In this document: positions 1-7,113 of the stretch, piece by piece
Numbering within the stretch: position 1 is the first letter of the stretch
Layout: each line of letters starts with the position of its first letter
Assembly (NCBI GenBank): GCA_028868335.1
Contig: JAGWUU010000052.1
Coordinates: 1-13,629 of the forward strand
Length of the DNA: 13,629 nucleotides
Direction: 5' to 3'
Source of the DNA: Sphingomonadales bacterium
GTDB lineage: Bacteria; Pseudomonadota; Alphaproteobacteria; Sphingomonadales; Sphingomonadaceae
Notes under the pieces: model-generated
Databases searched by the model: none
Told to the model about the DNA's origin: nothing
The model's input: the letters and a program-made list of their open reading frames with translations, nothing else
Program-made: the position numbers and the translations under genes

Positions 1-632
1 ACGTGGGTCACGCCCATGTCGTGATCGTCGACCACCACGGCCAGCATGTACGTTGGTGTGCCATCCGATCGCAGCAGGATGAAATCGTCAAGCTCGACAT
101 TGGCGACCGTGATCTCGCCCTGGACCAGATCGTTGATCGTGGTTTCGCCTTCGCGTGGCGCCTTGATCCGCACCACGTAGGACTTGTCTGCTGGCCAGGT
201 TGAGGGATCGGCATCGCGCCATTCGCTGTCGATGCGGAACGGTCGCCGCTCAGCCTGCGCCTTCTCGCGCCGCGCGGCCAGTTCCTCGGGGGTGAGATAG
301 CAACGGTACGCAGCGCTAGTCTCAAGCAGGCGGCGCGCGACTTCGGCATGACGGTCCGACCGTGCGAACTGAAACGTGGCGGGCTCGTCACCCATCAGGC
401 CGAGCCACTCGAGCCCGTCGAAAATTGCGTCGATGGCAGGCTCGGTAGAGCGGGCGCGATCGGTATCCTCGATCCGCAGCAGGTACTTGCCGCCGGTGTG
501 CCGGGCAAAGAGCCAGTTGAAGAGCGCGGTGCGGGCGCCGCCTATGTGCAGGAACCCGGTGGGCGAAGGGGCAAAGCGCGTTACGACGGGAGCCGTCGTT
601 TCCAGCGCTGATTTGCCGCTTCCGCTTGCCAT
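1..632 (-). CDS. gltX: Glutamyl-tRNA synthetase, N-terminal part (runs off the left edge)
   Basis: This class I aminoacyl-tRNA synthetase charges tRNA-Glu (and tRNA-Gln where the amidotransferase route is used) with glutamate in the cytoplasm. I translated 210 codons by hand from an ATG at 632. The protein opens with a short Ser/Gly-rich leader, then the signature RFAPSPTGFLHIGGARTALF, whose HIGH-type motif is HIGG (about residues 29-32). LRIEDTDRAR follows, and later an LRSDGTPTYMLAVVVDDHDMG stretch leads towards the catalytic core. The KMSKS loop and the anticodon-binding domain lie outside the window. A purine-rich AAGGGCAAGGAA precedes the ATG and supports this start. The gene is divergent from comEC. 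Many alphaproteobacteria have two gltX paralogues; which one this is cannot be told from the fragment. The family assignment is secure. Confidence 0.95.
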   Translation of the reverse strand, partial: MASGSGKSALETTAPVVTRFAPSPTGFLHIGGARTALFNWLFARHTGGKYLLRIEDTDRARSTEPAIDAIFDGLEWLGLMGDEPATFQFARSDRHAEVARRLLETSAAYRCYLTPEELAARREKAQAERRPFRIDSEWRDADPSTWPADKSYVVRIKAPREGETTINDLVQGEITVANVELDDFILLRSDGTPTYMLAVVVDDHDMGVTH

Positions 633-661
633 TTCCTTGCCCTTTCTGCCACTTGGCGACG

Positions 662-2917
662 ATGGCCAGCATCCTACCGCCAACCGTGCCGTCAGGCGAT
701 GCAGCCCCCGATGGCGCTGCACTGCAACATAGCCCTTGGCGCAAGCGCGCGGACTTGTCCAGCGGGCTCGCTAAAGTCGAACATTTCCTTGAAAGCGCCG
801 GTTTTGATCGCGCGCCGTGGATGGTTATCGCATTGGCAACCGGGATTGCCGCATGGTTCGTCCTCTCGGGTCCGTGGCAGTGGCTCGGCTGGATTGCCGG
901 GTGCGTCGCAATGGCGCTGCTGACGCTTGCCCTCTTCGCAGGTGAAGGACGGTTTCCCTTTATTCGTCAAGCGGTTGTGGTGATATCACTTGCTGCGGCG
1001 GTGGGGTGCGGGCTGGTGTGGACCAAATCCGAACTGGTCGGAGCCAGGGCGATCGCGCGTGCGGTTGTCACCGAGCTGACCGGACGTATCGAACTGCGTG
1101 AGGAGCAACCGGCCGATCATCGCGTGCGTCTGACACTTGCTACGCGCGATCCGTTCAACGGCCAGGCGATCAACGTGCGACTCAATCTTGACCTGGATCG
1201 TGATCGCCCCGGATTGCTCGAAGGGACCGTCGTGCGTCTGCGCGCCCGTCTGGTTCCGCCAGCCGCGCCGATGCTGCCCGGAGGCTACGACTTTTCCCGG
1301 ACCGCGTGGTTTTCGGGTCTGGCTGCGACGGGTAGCGCGCTGGGCGACGTAACGATACTCGACACCAGCGATCATGGCGGAGCCTTGACGCGCATTCAGC
1401 GCACCCTGTCACAGCATGTCCGGGCCAACCTGTCCGGCTCGTCCGGAACCATTGCCGCCGCTTTTGCCAGCGGCGACCGAGGAGCCATCGCCCGGACGGA
1501 TGAGGTGGCGATGCGCGACGCCGGGTTGACGCATCTGCTTTCGATCAGCGGACTGCATGTCAGTGCGGTGATCGCGGGATTCTATGTCTTGAGCCTGCGC
1601 CTGTTGGGGCTTTTCCCCTGGTTGGTGCTGCGGGTGCGGCTTCCGCTGGTTGCGGCAGGCGTGGGTGCACTCGCCGGGATCGGATATACGGTGCTGACCG
1701 GCTCCGAAGTGCCGACGATCCGCTCATGCATCGGCTCGGTACTGGTGCTGATAGCACTGGTCCTCGGTCGCGAGGGACTCAGCATTCGCATGCTGGCGGT
1801 GGGGGCATTCTGCATCCTGATCGTCTGGCCCGAGGCCTTGATCGGGCCAAGCTTTCAGATGAGCTTCGCCTCTGTTCTCGCTATCATCTCGCTTCACGGG
1901 GCCGAGCCCGCGCGACGGCTGTTCGCCCCGCGCCCCGAGCCGTGGTGGGCAACAACCTTGCGCCACCTCGCGTCCTTGCTGATTACCGGAGCGGTGATCG
2001 AGCTGGCGTTGCTGCCGATCGGATTGTTCCACTTTCACCGCGCCGGGGTTTATGGCGCGCTCGCCAACGTGATCGCAATCCCGCTTACCACCTTTGCCTC
2101 AATGCCGTTGATCGCGCTGTCTTTGCTGTTTGACACCGTGGGCTTTGGCGCGCCGTTCTGGTGGCTCACGGGTAAATCGCTCGATCTTCTGCTCGCCCTG
2201 GCGCACTGGACCGCCTCGTGGCCGGGTGCGGTGACCATGATGCCGGGGATGGGGCGTGCCACTTTTGCGCTGTTCCTGATCGGCGGGCTGTGGCTGGCGC
2301 TGTGGCGCGGGAACGTGAGGTTGTGGGGCCTCGTTCCGACGGTGGTTGGCCTGGTCCTGGTCCTGGCAACGCGCGCGCCGGACGTGTTCATATCCGGTGA
2401 TGGGCGTCATGTGGGAATTACCGGAACCGGGCCTGACCTGGTGGTACTGCGCGAAAGTCGCAGCGACTTCACGCGCGGGAACCTTACCGAACTGGCCGGA
2501 ATGAACGGCTCGACCCAACTCATGGCCGAATGGCCGGGCGCGAAGTGCAACGATGATTTCTGCTGGGTCCGGCTTGAGCGAGGCGATCGGCCGTGGTCCT
2601 TGCTGATCGCTAGAAGCAGGGATGCGGTCGCCGAACGCGAACTCGCCGCGGCGTGCGAGCGCGTCGATATCGTGGTCGCGCCGCGTTACCTTCCCCGATC
2701 CTGCCGTCCGCACTGGCTCAAGGCCGACCGGCGGATGCTCGACCGGACAGGCGGGTTGTCTCTTGACCTGAACGCCGGAACATCACGCACCGTTGCCGAA
2801 GATCAGGGCCAACACCCCTGGAAGCCAGCGGAACCCGCCCGGCACCACCGACGCTCTCCCGGCAAGTTGGCCAGAGCCGTTGCCAAGGTCCCCGCCGACG
2901 GCTCCCCGACCAGGTGA
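662..2917 (+). CDS. comEC: ComEC/Rec2-family DNA uptake channel protein, no recognisable metallo-beta-lactamase domain
   Basis: This polytopic inner-membrane protein is thought to form the channel that carries single-stranded DNA into the cytoplasm during natural transformation. From the ATG at 662 it has 751 residues. Two or three N-terminal membrane segments come first, then a DUF4131-like extracytoplasmic region (roughly 25-200). The competence domain follows, with the hallmark GLTHLLSISGLHV at about 288-300, VPTIRSCIGSV near 350 and many hydrophobic helices to about 570. The last 180 residues are soluble (start near APDVFISGDG) and contain the Cys-bearing AKCNDDFCW and PRSCRPHW segments. 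No HxHxDH motif is visible there, as I recall for sphingomonad homologues. An in-frame TTG at 626 would overlap gltX, and its first residues look unlike a protein start; 662 is preferred although its ribosome site is weak. The gene converges on lexA with 19 bases between the stops. Confidence 0.9.
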   Translation: MASILPPTVPSGDAAPDGAALQHSPWRKRADLSSGLAKVEHFLESAGFDRAPWMVIALATGIAAWFVLSGPWQWLGWIAGCVAMALLTLALFAGEGRFPFIRQAVVVISLAAAVGCGLVWTKSELVGARAIARAVVTELTGRIELREEQPADHRVRLTLATRDPFNGQAINVRLNLDLDRDRPGLLEGTVVRLRARLVPPAAPMLPGGYDFSRTAWFSGLAATGSALGDVTILDTSDHGGALTRIQRTLSQHVRANLSGSSGTIAAAFASGDRGAIARTDEVAMRDAGLTHLLSISGLHVSAVIAGFYVLSLRLLGLFPWLVLRVRLPLVAAGVGALAGIGYTVLTGSEVPTIRSCIGSVLVLIALVLGREGLSIRMLAVGAFCILIVWPEALIGPSFQMSFASVLAIISLHGAEPARRLFAPRPEPWWATTLRHLASLLITGAVIELALLPIGLFHFHRAGVYGALANVIAIPLTTFASMPLIALSLLFDTVGFGAPFWWLTGKSLDLLLALAHWTASWPGAVTMMPGMGRATFALFLIGGLWLALWRGNVRLWGLVPTVVGLVLVLATRAPDVFISGDGRHVGITGTGPDLVVLRESRSDFTRGNLTELAGMNGSTQLMAEWPGAKCNDDFCWVRLERGDRPWSLLIARSRDAVAERELAAACERVDIVVAPRYLPRSCRPHWLKADRRMLDRTGGLSLDLNAGTSRTVAEDQGQHPWKPAEPARHHRRSPGKLARAVAKVPADGSPTR

Positions 2918-2936
2918 ATCCGTTCAGCAATCCAGA

Positions 2937-3626
2937 TCAGTGATAGCGACGCAACAGTCCGGCGAGCTTGCCCTGAACCACGACCTCGCGCGGATCGTAG
3001 ATCTGCGGCTCATAGGCGGCGTTGGCCGGATCAAGCCGAACCCGGCCATTCTCGCGGCGCAGATACTTGAGCGTCGCTTCCTCACCCCTGACCAGCGCGA
3101 CGACGATCTCTCCGTCGCGGGCTGTGTCCGTGCGACGAATTAGGGCGTAATCACCGTCGAGAATGCCAGCCTCGACCATCGAATCACCCGATACTTCAAG
3201 TGCATAATGCTCCCCCGCACCAAGCAGGGCGGCAGGCACCGGCAACATGGCCGCAGTCTCCATAGCTTCGATTGGAACGCCAGCGGCGATCCGTCCGTGG
3301 AGCGGAATCTCGATCACGTCATTGGCAGGCGCGGGACGCGCTTCAGGCGGGCGAACAACGGCTGTCGTCGGGTTTGCGTTAGCCGGACGCGGCACGGCCT
3401 TGGCCCCGACATCGTCTGGTTGCCGCAGCACTTCAAGCGCGCGGGCTCGGTTGGGCAGGCGGCGAATGAACCCGCGCTCCTCCAGCGCCGAGATCAGGCG
3501 GTGAACGCCAGACTTCGATTTCAGATCGAGCGCCTCCTTCATTTCCTCAAACGATGGGGAAACGCCGGTTTCTTCCAACCGGATCTGGATGAAACGGATC
3601 AGTTCGTGCTGCTTGCGGGTCAGCAT
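2937..3626 (-). CDS. lexA: LexA, SOS-response repressor with self-cleaving peptidase domain
   Basis: LexA represses DNA-damage genes and cleaves itself when RecA filaments form. The 229-residue product starts MLTRKQHELI and has a winged helix-turn-helix at residues 1-65, with recognition-helix region KSKSGVHRLISALEERG. A long Pro/Ala-rich linker (about 70-103) follows, as in alphaproteobacterial LexA. The S24 peptidase domain comes next: the Ala-Gly cleavage site at A115-G116 (GRIAAGVPIEA), nucleophile S149 (SGDSMVEAG) and general-base K187 (ATLKYL). All catalytic features are present. An upstream in-frame ATG at 3659 would add 11 residues. The start at 3626 matches the universal LexA N-terminus and has GGAG about 10-14 bases upstream, so I chose it. 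Two SOS boxes at 3669-3701 lie upstream, which indicates autoregulation. The gene follows moaC after 123 bases and has its own promoter. Confidence 0.97.
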   Translation of the reverse strand: MLTRKQHELIRFIQIRLEETGVSPSFEEMKEALDLKSKSGVHRLISALEERGFIRRLPNRARALEVLRQPDDVGAKAVPRPANANPTTAVVRPPEARPAPANDVIEIPLHGRIAAGVPIEAMETAAMLPVPAALLGAGEHYALEVSGDSMVEAGILDGDYALIRRTDTARDGEIVVALVRGEEATLKYLRRENGRVRLDPANAAYEPQIYDPREVVVQGKLAGLLRRYH

Positions 3627-3668
3627 GCGCCTGTCACTCCGATGGAACGGAAGGAGCATCGCGAAGAT

Positions 3669-3683
3669 GTTCCTGTGCCGTTC
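3669..3683 (-). promoter_or_regulatory. SOS box 1 (LexA operator), GTTC-N7-GTTC
   Basis: On the + strand this reads GTTC, seven bases, GTTC. On the lexA sense strand it is therefore GAAC-N7-GAAC. GTTC-N7-GTTC is the known direct-repeat LexA operator of Alphaproteobacteria. The box lies 43 bases upstream of the chosen lexA start, downstream of the candidate -10, where bound LexA would block initiation or escape. Both half-sites match exactly. Confidence 0.88.
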
Positions 3684-3686
3684 AGT

Positions 3687-3701
3687 GAACGAATACGGAA
3701 C
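3687..3701 (-). promoter_or_regulatory. SOS box 2 (LexA operator), opposite orientation to box 1
   Basis: On the + strand this reads GAAC, seven bases, GAAC, a second exact match to the alphaproteobacterial operator but inverted relative to box 1. Only three bases (AGT) separate the two boxes, so the inner half-sites form the palindrome GTTC-AGT-GAAC. The box abuts the candidate -10 at 3703-3708. Two operators suggest tight or cooperative autorepression; that is an inference. Confidence 0.85.
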
Positions 3702-3702
3702 A

Positions 3703-3729
3703 ATTAAGCAACAAGGAGAATCGAGTCAA
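3703..3729 (-). promoter_or_regulatory. Candidate lexA promoter
   Basis: On the lexA sense strand a TTGACT -35 element (complement of 3724-3729, five of six bases of TTGACA) is followed after 15 bases by CTTAAT (complement of 3703-3708, four of six of TATAAT). The -35 call is good; the -10 is less certain because the spacing is short. The initiation site would fall inside SOS box 2. Two adjoining GANTC sites (GAATC 3718-3722 and GAGTC 3723-3727) overlap the -35 and spacer. CcrM methylates such sites in many Alphaproteobacteria. Confidence 0.5.
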
Positions 3730-3749
3730 GCAATTCCGCCGTTTTCGAG

Positions 3750-4226
3750 CTATCTCTCTGCGGCGCGCCAGATGCCGGACTTCCCACCACGCTTCTCGAT
3801 CAGTCGCACGCCCTCGATCACCATGCCCTTGTCGATCGCCTTGGCCATATCGTAGATGGTGAGGAGTGCGACGGAAACCGCTGTAAGTGCTTCCATTTCC
3901 ACTCCGGTCCGGCCGATGAGCGAGGCGGTGGCAGTGGCGCGCACCGCGCTGTCCTCTAGTGCGAATTCCAACGAGATCGCGTTCAACGACAGTGGGTGGC
4001 ACAGCGGGATCAGTTCAGCGGTTTTCTTGGCCGCCATTATTCCCGCGATGCGGGCAGCGGCGAGAACATCGCCTTTGGGGACAGCGCCATCGCGGATGGC
4101 GTCGAGCGCAGCCGCCGACATCACGATACGCCCGCTGGCCATCGCGACCCTGTGGCTGTCCACCTTGTCGCCGATGTCGACCATCCGGGCCTTGCCGTTT
4201 TCATCGAGGTGAGTGAGATCAGCCAT
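3750..4226 (-). CDS. moaC: MoaC, cyclic pyranopterin monophosphate synthase
   Basis: MoaC converts the MoaA product 3',8-cyclo-7,8-dihydro-GTP to cyclic pyranopterin monophosphate, the first stable intermediate of molybdenum cofactor synthesis, in the cytoplasm. The 158-residue protein is full length for the family (about 160). The conserved residues of the E. coli enzyme are all present at nearly the same positions: K51, H77 (in PLCHPL), E110 and E112 (GVEMEAL), D126 and K129 (IYDMAKA), with the C-terminal EKRGGKSG. The ATG at 4226 lies inside the end of trpC (8-base overlap) and has no good ribosome site of its own, so translation is probably coupled to trpC. It is the last gene of the trp operon. 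The moeA gene I would expect next in many relatives is missing. Confidence 0.97.
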   Translation of the reverse strand: MADLTHLDENGKARMVDIGDKVDSHRVAMASGRIVMSAAALDAIRDGAVPKGDVLAAARIAGIMAAKKTAELIPLCHPLSLNAISLEFALEDSAVRATATASLIGRTGVEMEALTAVSVALLTIYDMAKAIDKGMVIEGVRLIEKRGGKSGIWRAAER

Positions 4227-5007
4227 TGAGCAGTGCCTGCGTCGCCAAGGTCACGTCATCCTGGCGCATCAGGCTTTCCCCGACAAGAAAGGTGCGTACG
4301 CCGACCGACTGAAGCCTCAGCAGATCGGCGTGGGCATTGATCCCGCTTTCGCTAACCAGTAGCGTGCCTGGAGGGGCGAGCGGCGCCAGCCGTTCGGTCG
4401 TACCGAGATCGGTGACGAAGCGCTTCAAGTCGCGATTGTTGACCCCGATCAGGCGTGAACGAAGCCGGGCGGCGCGCTCCATCTCGATCTCGTTGTGAAC
4501 CTCAACCAGCACGTCCATGCCACGTTCGCTCGCGGCCGCTTCGATCTCGGCCATAGGGCCGTCGTCAAGCGCCGCCACGATGATCAGGATGCAGTCGGCG
4601 CCGATCGCGCGGGCTTCCGCCACCTGCCATGGATCGACCATGAAGTCCTTGCGCAGCACGGGCAGCGCGCAGGCAGCGCGCGCGGCGACAAGGTAGTCTT
4701 CATGCCCCTGGAAGTAGGGCGCATCAGTCAGCACCGAGAGGCAGGCCGCGCCACCAGCCTGATAGGCGCGCGCATGGGCTGCCGGATCAAAATCGCCGCG
4801 GATCAGCCCTTTCGAGGGACTGGCCTTCTTGATTTCGGCGATGAGCGCGAAACCATCCGCAGCTTTGGCCCGAAGCGCGCCCTCGAACCCGCGCGGCGCG
4901 GATTGCGCGGCGGCGCGGGCATCGAGATCGGCCAGCGTCGCCTGCTGTTTGCGGGCGGCAACTTCCTGGCGCTTGGTTGCGCAGATTTCGGCGAGTTTAT
5001 CGGTCAT
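4219..5007 (-). CDS. trpC: TrpC, indole-3-glycerol-phosphate synthase
   Basis: TrpC closes the indole ring, turning 1-(o-carboxyphenylamino)-1-deoxyribulose-5-phosphate into indole-3-glycerol phosphate with loss of CO2 and water. The 262-residue TIM barrel is of normal length and is monofunctional (no fused TrpF). Active-site residues are recognisable: E58 and K60 (AEIKKASPSKG), the catalytic lysine K120 (VLRKDFMVD), E169 (VLVEVHN), N190 (IGVNNRDL) and S221 (LVSESGI). I chose the ATG at 5007 because it overlaps the trpD stop in an ATGA (5004-5007) and has GGATAAAG upstream. An in-frame start at 5028 would add seven residues without family support. The gene overlaps moaC by 8 bases. Confidence 0.97.
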   Translation of the reverse strand: MTDKLAEICATKRQEVAARKQQATLADLDARAAAQSAPRGFEGALRAKAADGFALIAEIKKASPSKGLIRGDFDPAAHARAYQAGGAACLSVLTDAPYFQGHEDYLVAARAACALPVLRKDFMVDPWQVAEARAIGADCILIIVAALDDGPMAEIEAAASERGMDVLVEVHNEIEMERAARLRSRLIGVNNRDLKRFVTDLGTTERLAPLAPPGTLLVSESGINAHADLLRLQSVGVRTFLVGESLMRQDDVTLATQALLNG

Positions 5008-5996
5008 CTGGCAGTCTTTATCCAGCAATCAAGCAAGGTGTTGGCAAGGCCCTTGTCGATGGCTTCGGCAGCTTCTTCGACGCCGGAATGCCAATCGTCC
5101 GCCTCTCCGGCCACGATGAGGGCCGCCGCAGCGTTGAGCAACACGGCATCGCGATAGGGACCGGACTCTCCCTTCAGCAGTGCGCGCAGCGCGGCAGCGT
5201 TGTGGGCGGCGTCCCCACCGCGAATGGCCGAAACCGGAGCCTGCGGCAGGCCGGTGTTACCGGGCTCGCATCGCTGCATGACAAAGCCATCGCCGCCGAC
5301 CACTGCGATCTCATTGCCTCCCGCGAGGCTCAATTCGTCGAGCCCCTCGTCGCTCGAGACGACCATCGCACTAGTGGTGCCGAGCCGGTGCAATGCCTCG
5401 GCATAGATCGGCACGTAGGCGGGGCGGGCGATCCCGACCAGTTGGCGCCGCACCCGCGCGGGATTGGCCAGCGGCCCCATCAGGTTGAAGATCGTGCGCC
5501 GCCCGATCGCGCGACGGATCGGCATGATCCGCGCCATTGCCGGGTGGTGCTTGCCCGCAAACAGAAAACACACGCCAAGGTCGGCCAGCGTTGCCTCAGC
5601 GGTTTCGGCGGCGCGATCGAGATCGAGGCCCAGCGCCTCCAGCGTATCTGCCGCTCCCGCTTTGGAGGAGGCCGCGCGGTTGCCATGCTTGGCGACGGGA
5701 ACCCCGCAAGCGGCGACAACCAGCGCCACGGCGGTCGATACGTTGAGGGTATGGAATCCGTCGCCCCCGGTGCCGCAGACGTCCATGGCGTTGGACGGCG
5801 CGACAACCGGGATCATCCGGTCGCGCATCGCCTGTGCGGCCCCGGCGATCTCCGTCGCAGTCTCACCGCGGTCGGACAGTTCGATCAGGAACCGCGCGAT
5901 CTCGTCATCAGGCACATCGCCGTCGAGCAGCGCGCCAAAGGCCTTCTCCGCTTCGTCCTGGGCGAGCGGATGCGTGGTATCGGGCAGTCGGCTCAT
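5004..5996 (-). CDS. trpD: TrpD, anthranilate phosphoribosyltransferase
   Basis: TrpD transfers the phosphoribosyl group of PRPP to anthranilate, the second step of the tryptophan branch. The 330-residue protein is typical of the family. The PRPP/metal-binding glycine loop GTGGDG is at 75-80, NVST at 85-88 and KHGNR at 103-107. SSKAGAADTLEALG, the HHPAM anthranilate-site segment (about 150-154), the IFNLMGPLANP stretch and the later acidic DE pair (SSDEGLDE) follow. It stands alone rather than fused to TrpG. Its ATG overlaps the trpG stop (ATGA at 5993-5996) and its stop overlaps the trpC start, so it is translationally coupled on both sides. Confidence 0.97.
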   Translation of the reverse strand: MSRLPDTTHPLAQDEAEKAFGALLDGDVPDDEIARFLIELSDRGETATEIAGAAQAMRDRMIPVVAPSNAMDVCGTGGDGFHTLNVSTAVALVVAACGVPVAKHGNRAASSKAGAADTLEALGLDLDRAAETAEATLADLGVCFLFAGKHHPAMARIMPIRRAIGRRTIFNLMGPLANPARVRRQLVGIARPAYVPIYAEALHRLGTTSAMVVSSDEGLDELSLAGGNEIAVVGGDGFVMQRCEPGNTGLPQAPVSAIRGGDAAHNAAALRALLKGESGPYRDAVLLNAAAALIVAGEADDWHSGVEEAAEAIDKGLANTLLDCWIKTAR

Positions 5997-6577
5997 GCCG
6001 GTTCGCGCAGGGGAATGCCACAGATCGCGAGGAAGTTGGCGAGCATCGCGTGGCCGTGCTCTGTCGCGATGCTTTCCGGGTGGAATTGCACGCCGTGGAT
6101 CGGCAGGGTGGCATGGCGCACGCCCATGACGTGTTCATCGTCGCTGGTGGCGTTGACCACCAAGCTGTCGGGAATATCCTTGACGATCAGCGAGTGATAG
6201 CGCGTGGCGGTGAAGGGCGAGGGGAGCCCTTTGAACAGGCCGCTGCCATCGTGCGTGACCGGCGAGACCTTGCCGTGCATCAGTCCGCCGCGCACCACCT
6301 TGCCGCCGAAATACTGCCCGATCGACTGGTGGCCGAGGCACACGCCAAGCAGAGGCTTGCCGGCGTCGGCCGCCGCTCCGACCAGATCGAGGCTGATTCC
6401 GGCTTCGTTCGGCGTGCAAGGGCCGGGCGAGATCAGGAAGCCTTGCGCGCCGGAAGAAATCGCCTGCCCCGCGGACATGGCATCGTTGCGCACTACCTCT
6501 ACCTCCGCGCCCAACTCCATCAGGTAGTGGACCAGGTTCCAGGTGAAGCTGTCGTAGTTGTCGATAACGAGGATCAT
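5993..6577 (-). CDS. trpG: TrpG, anthranilate synthase glutamine amidotransferase subunit
   Basis: TrpG hydrolyses glutamine and passes ammonia to TrpE for anthranilate synthesis. The 194-residue class I amidotransferase begins MILVIDNYDSFTWNLVHYL. It has the oxyanion-hole segment ISPGPCTPNEAG (49-60), nucleophile C80 (GVCLGHQSIGQ) and the His-Glu pair H166/E168 (HGVQFHPESI). Proteins of this type often also serve as PabA for folate synthesis, and no second copy is visible here; such a double role is possible but not shown. The ATG forms ATGA with the stop of the upstream YcxB-like gene (6574-6577) and has a GGA nearby. Confidence 0.96.
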   Translation of the reverse strand: MILVIDNYDSFTWNLVHYLMELGAEVEVVRNDAMSAGQAISSGAQGFLISPGPCTPNEAGISLDLVGAAADAGKPLLGVCLGHQSIGQYFGGKVVRGGLMHGKVSPVTHDGSGLFKGLPSPFTATRYHSLIVKDIPDSLVVNATSDDEHVMGVRHATLPIHGVQFHPESIATEHGHAMLANFLAICGIPLREPA

Positions 6578-7113
6578 GTTCTGGTGTCCGATATGCCCGA
6601 CTGGTTCAGCGCCGAAATGAAACGAGAGAGCATAGCTGGTTCAACCGCCTTCTTCACGACAATGATATAAATGCCCTGGGCGAAGCACAGCAGGATATAC
6701 CGCTCGTTCTCGATTCTCTGGCGGAAACGGTCCCATCTATACGTCGTGGTGGCATCCCGGTTGGAGGTTTGCAGCCCTTCCGGGTCAAACAGAAAGGTCG
6801 TATCGCGGCCTGCGACACCAAGTTGGTCGTACATTCTGCCCAATCTGATGCGCGAACCAACGATGGTGATGACCACAAGAATCGGCGCGAGGAGAGCACT
6901 ATATCCGGCGGCGGTCGCAATCTGTTCGCCCAGCGCTGCGGCTCGTAACCCGGTGTCAAATGCATCGATTCCGACGATCAGGGCTGCGTAAGCTACAGTT
7001 GCCAGAAGGTAGGCAAGGACCAGCTTCTTCCATAGCCAGACGTGCCGCAAATATAGGTAGTAGGCGGATACAAAGTCCTGTTTGCTAAGACCGAAAGTGA
7101 ACTGACCGCTCAC
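6574..7113 (-). CDS. YcxB-like small membrane protein inside the trp operon
   Basis: No enzymatic function can be assigned. From the GTG at 7113 the product has 179 residues. A short cytoplasmic N-terminus comes first, then two hydrophobic segments (about 30-50, LVLAYLLATVAYAALIVGI, and 70-88, GYSALLAPILVVITIVGS). The C-terminal domain (about 105-170) has the pattern FDPEGL, TTTYRWDRF, a conserved-looking glutamate, then ILLCFAQGIYIIVVKKA. This resembles the YcxB-like C-terminal domain family, an assignment made from memory of the pattern. The GTG overlaps the trpE stop (GTGA at 7110-7113), and the stop overlaps trpG (ATGA), so it is locked into the operon. An upstream ATG at 7191 would lie within trpE and looks like out-of-frame noise. 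Hand-counted GC over 6661-7080 is about 56%, against 68-70% in sampled lines of trpE and trpG, which hints at a different origin or weaker codon selection. Confidence 0.8.
   Translation of the reverse strand: MSGQFTFGLSKQDFVSAYYLYLRHVWLWKKLVLAYLLATVAYAALIVGIDAFDTGLRAAALGEQIATAAGYSALLAPILVVITIVGSRIRLGRMYDQLGVAGRDTTFLFDPEGLQTSNRDATTTYRWDRFRQRIENERYILLCFAQGIYIIVVKKAVEPAMLSRFISALNQSGISDTRT

Noticed and set aside
4977..6197. A 406-codon open frame on the + strand opposite trpC, trpD and trpG
   Set aside because: It crosses three well-supported genes in antisense, has no recognisable motif and no ribosome site.
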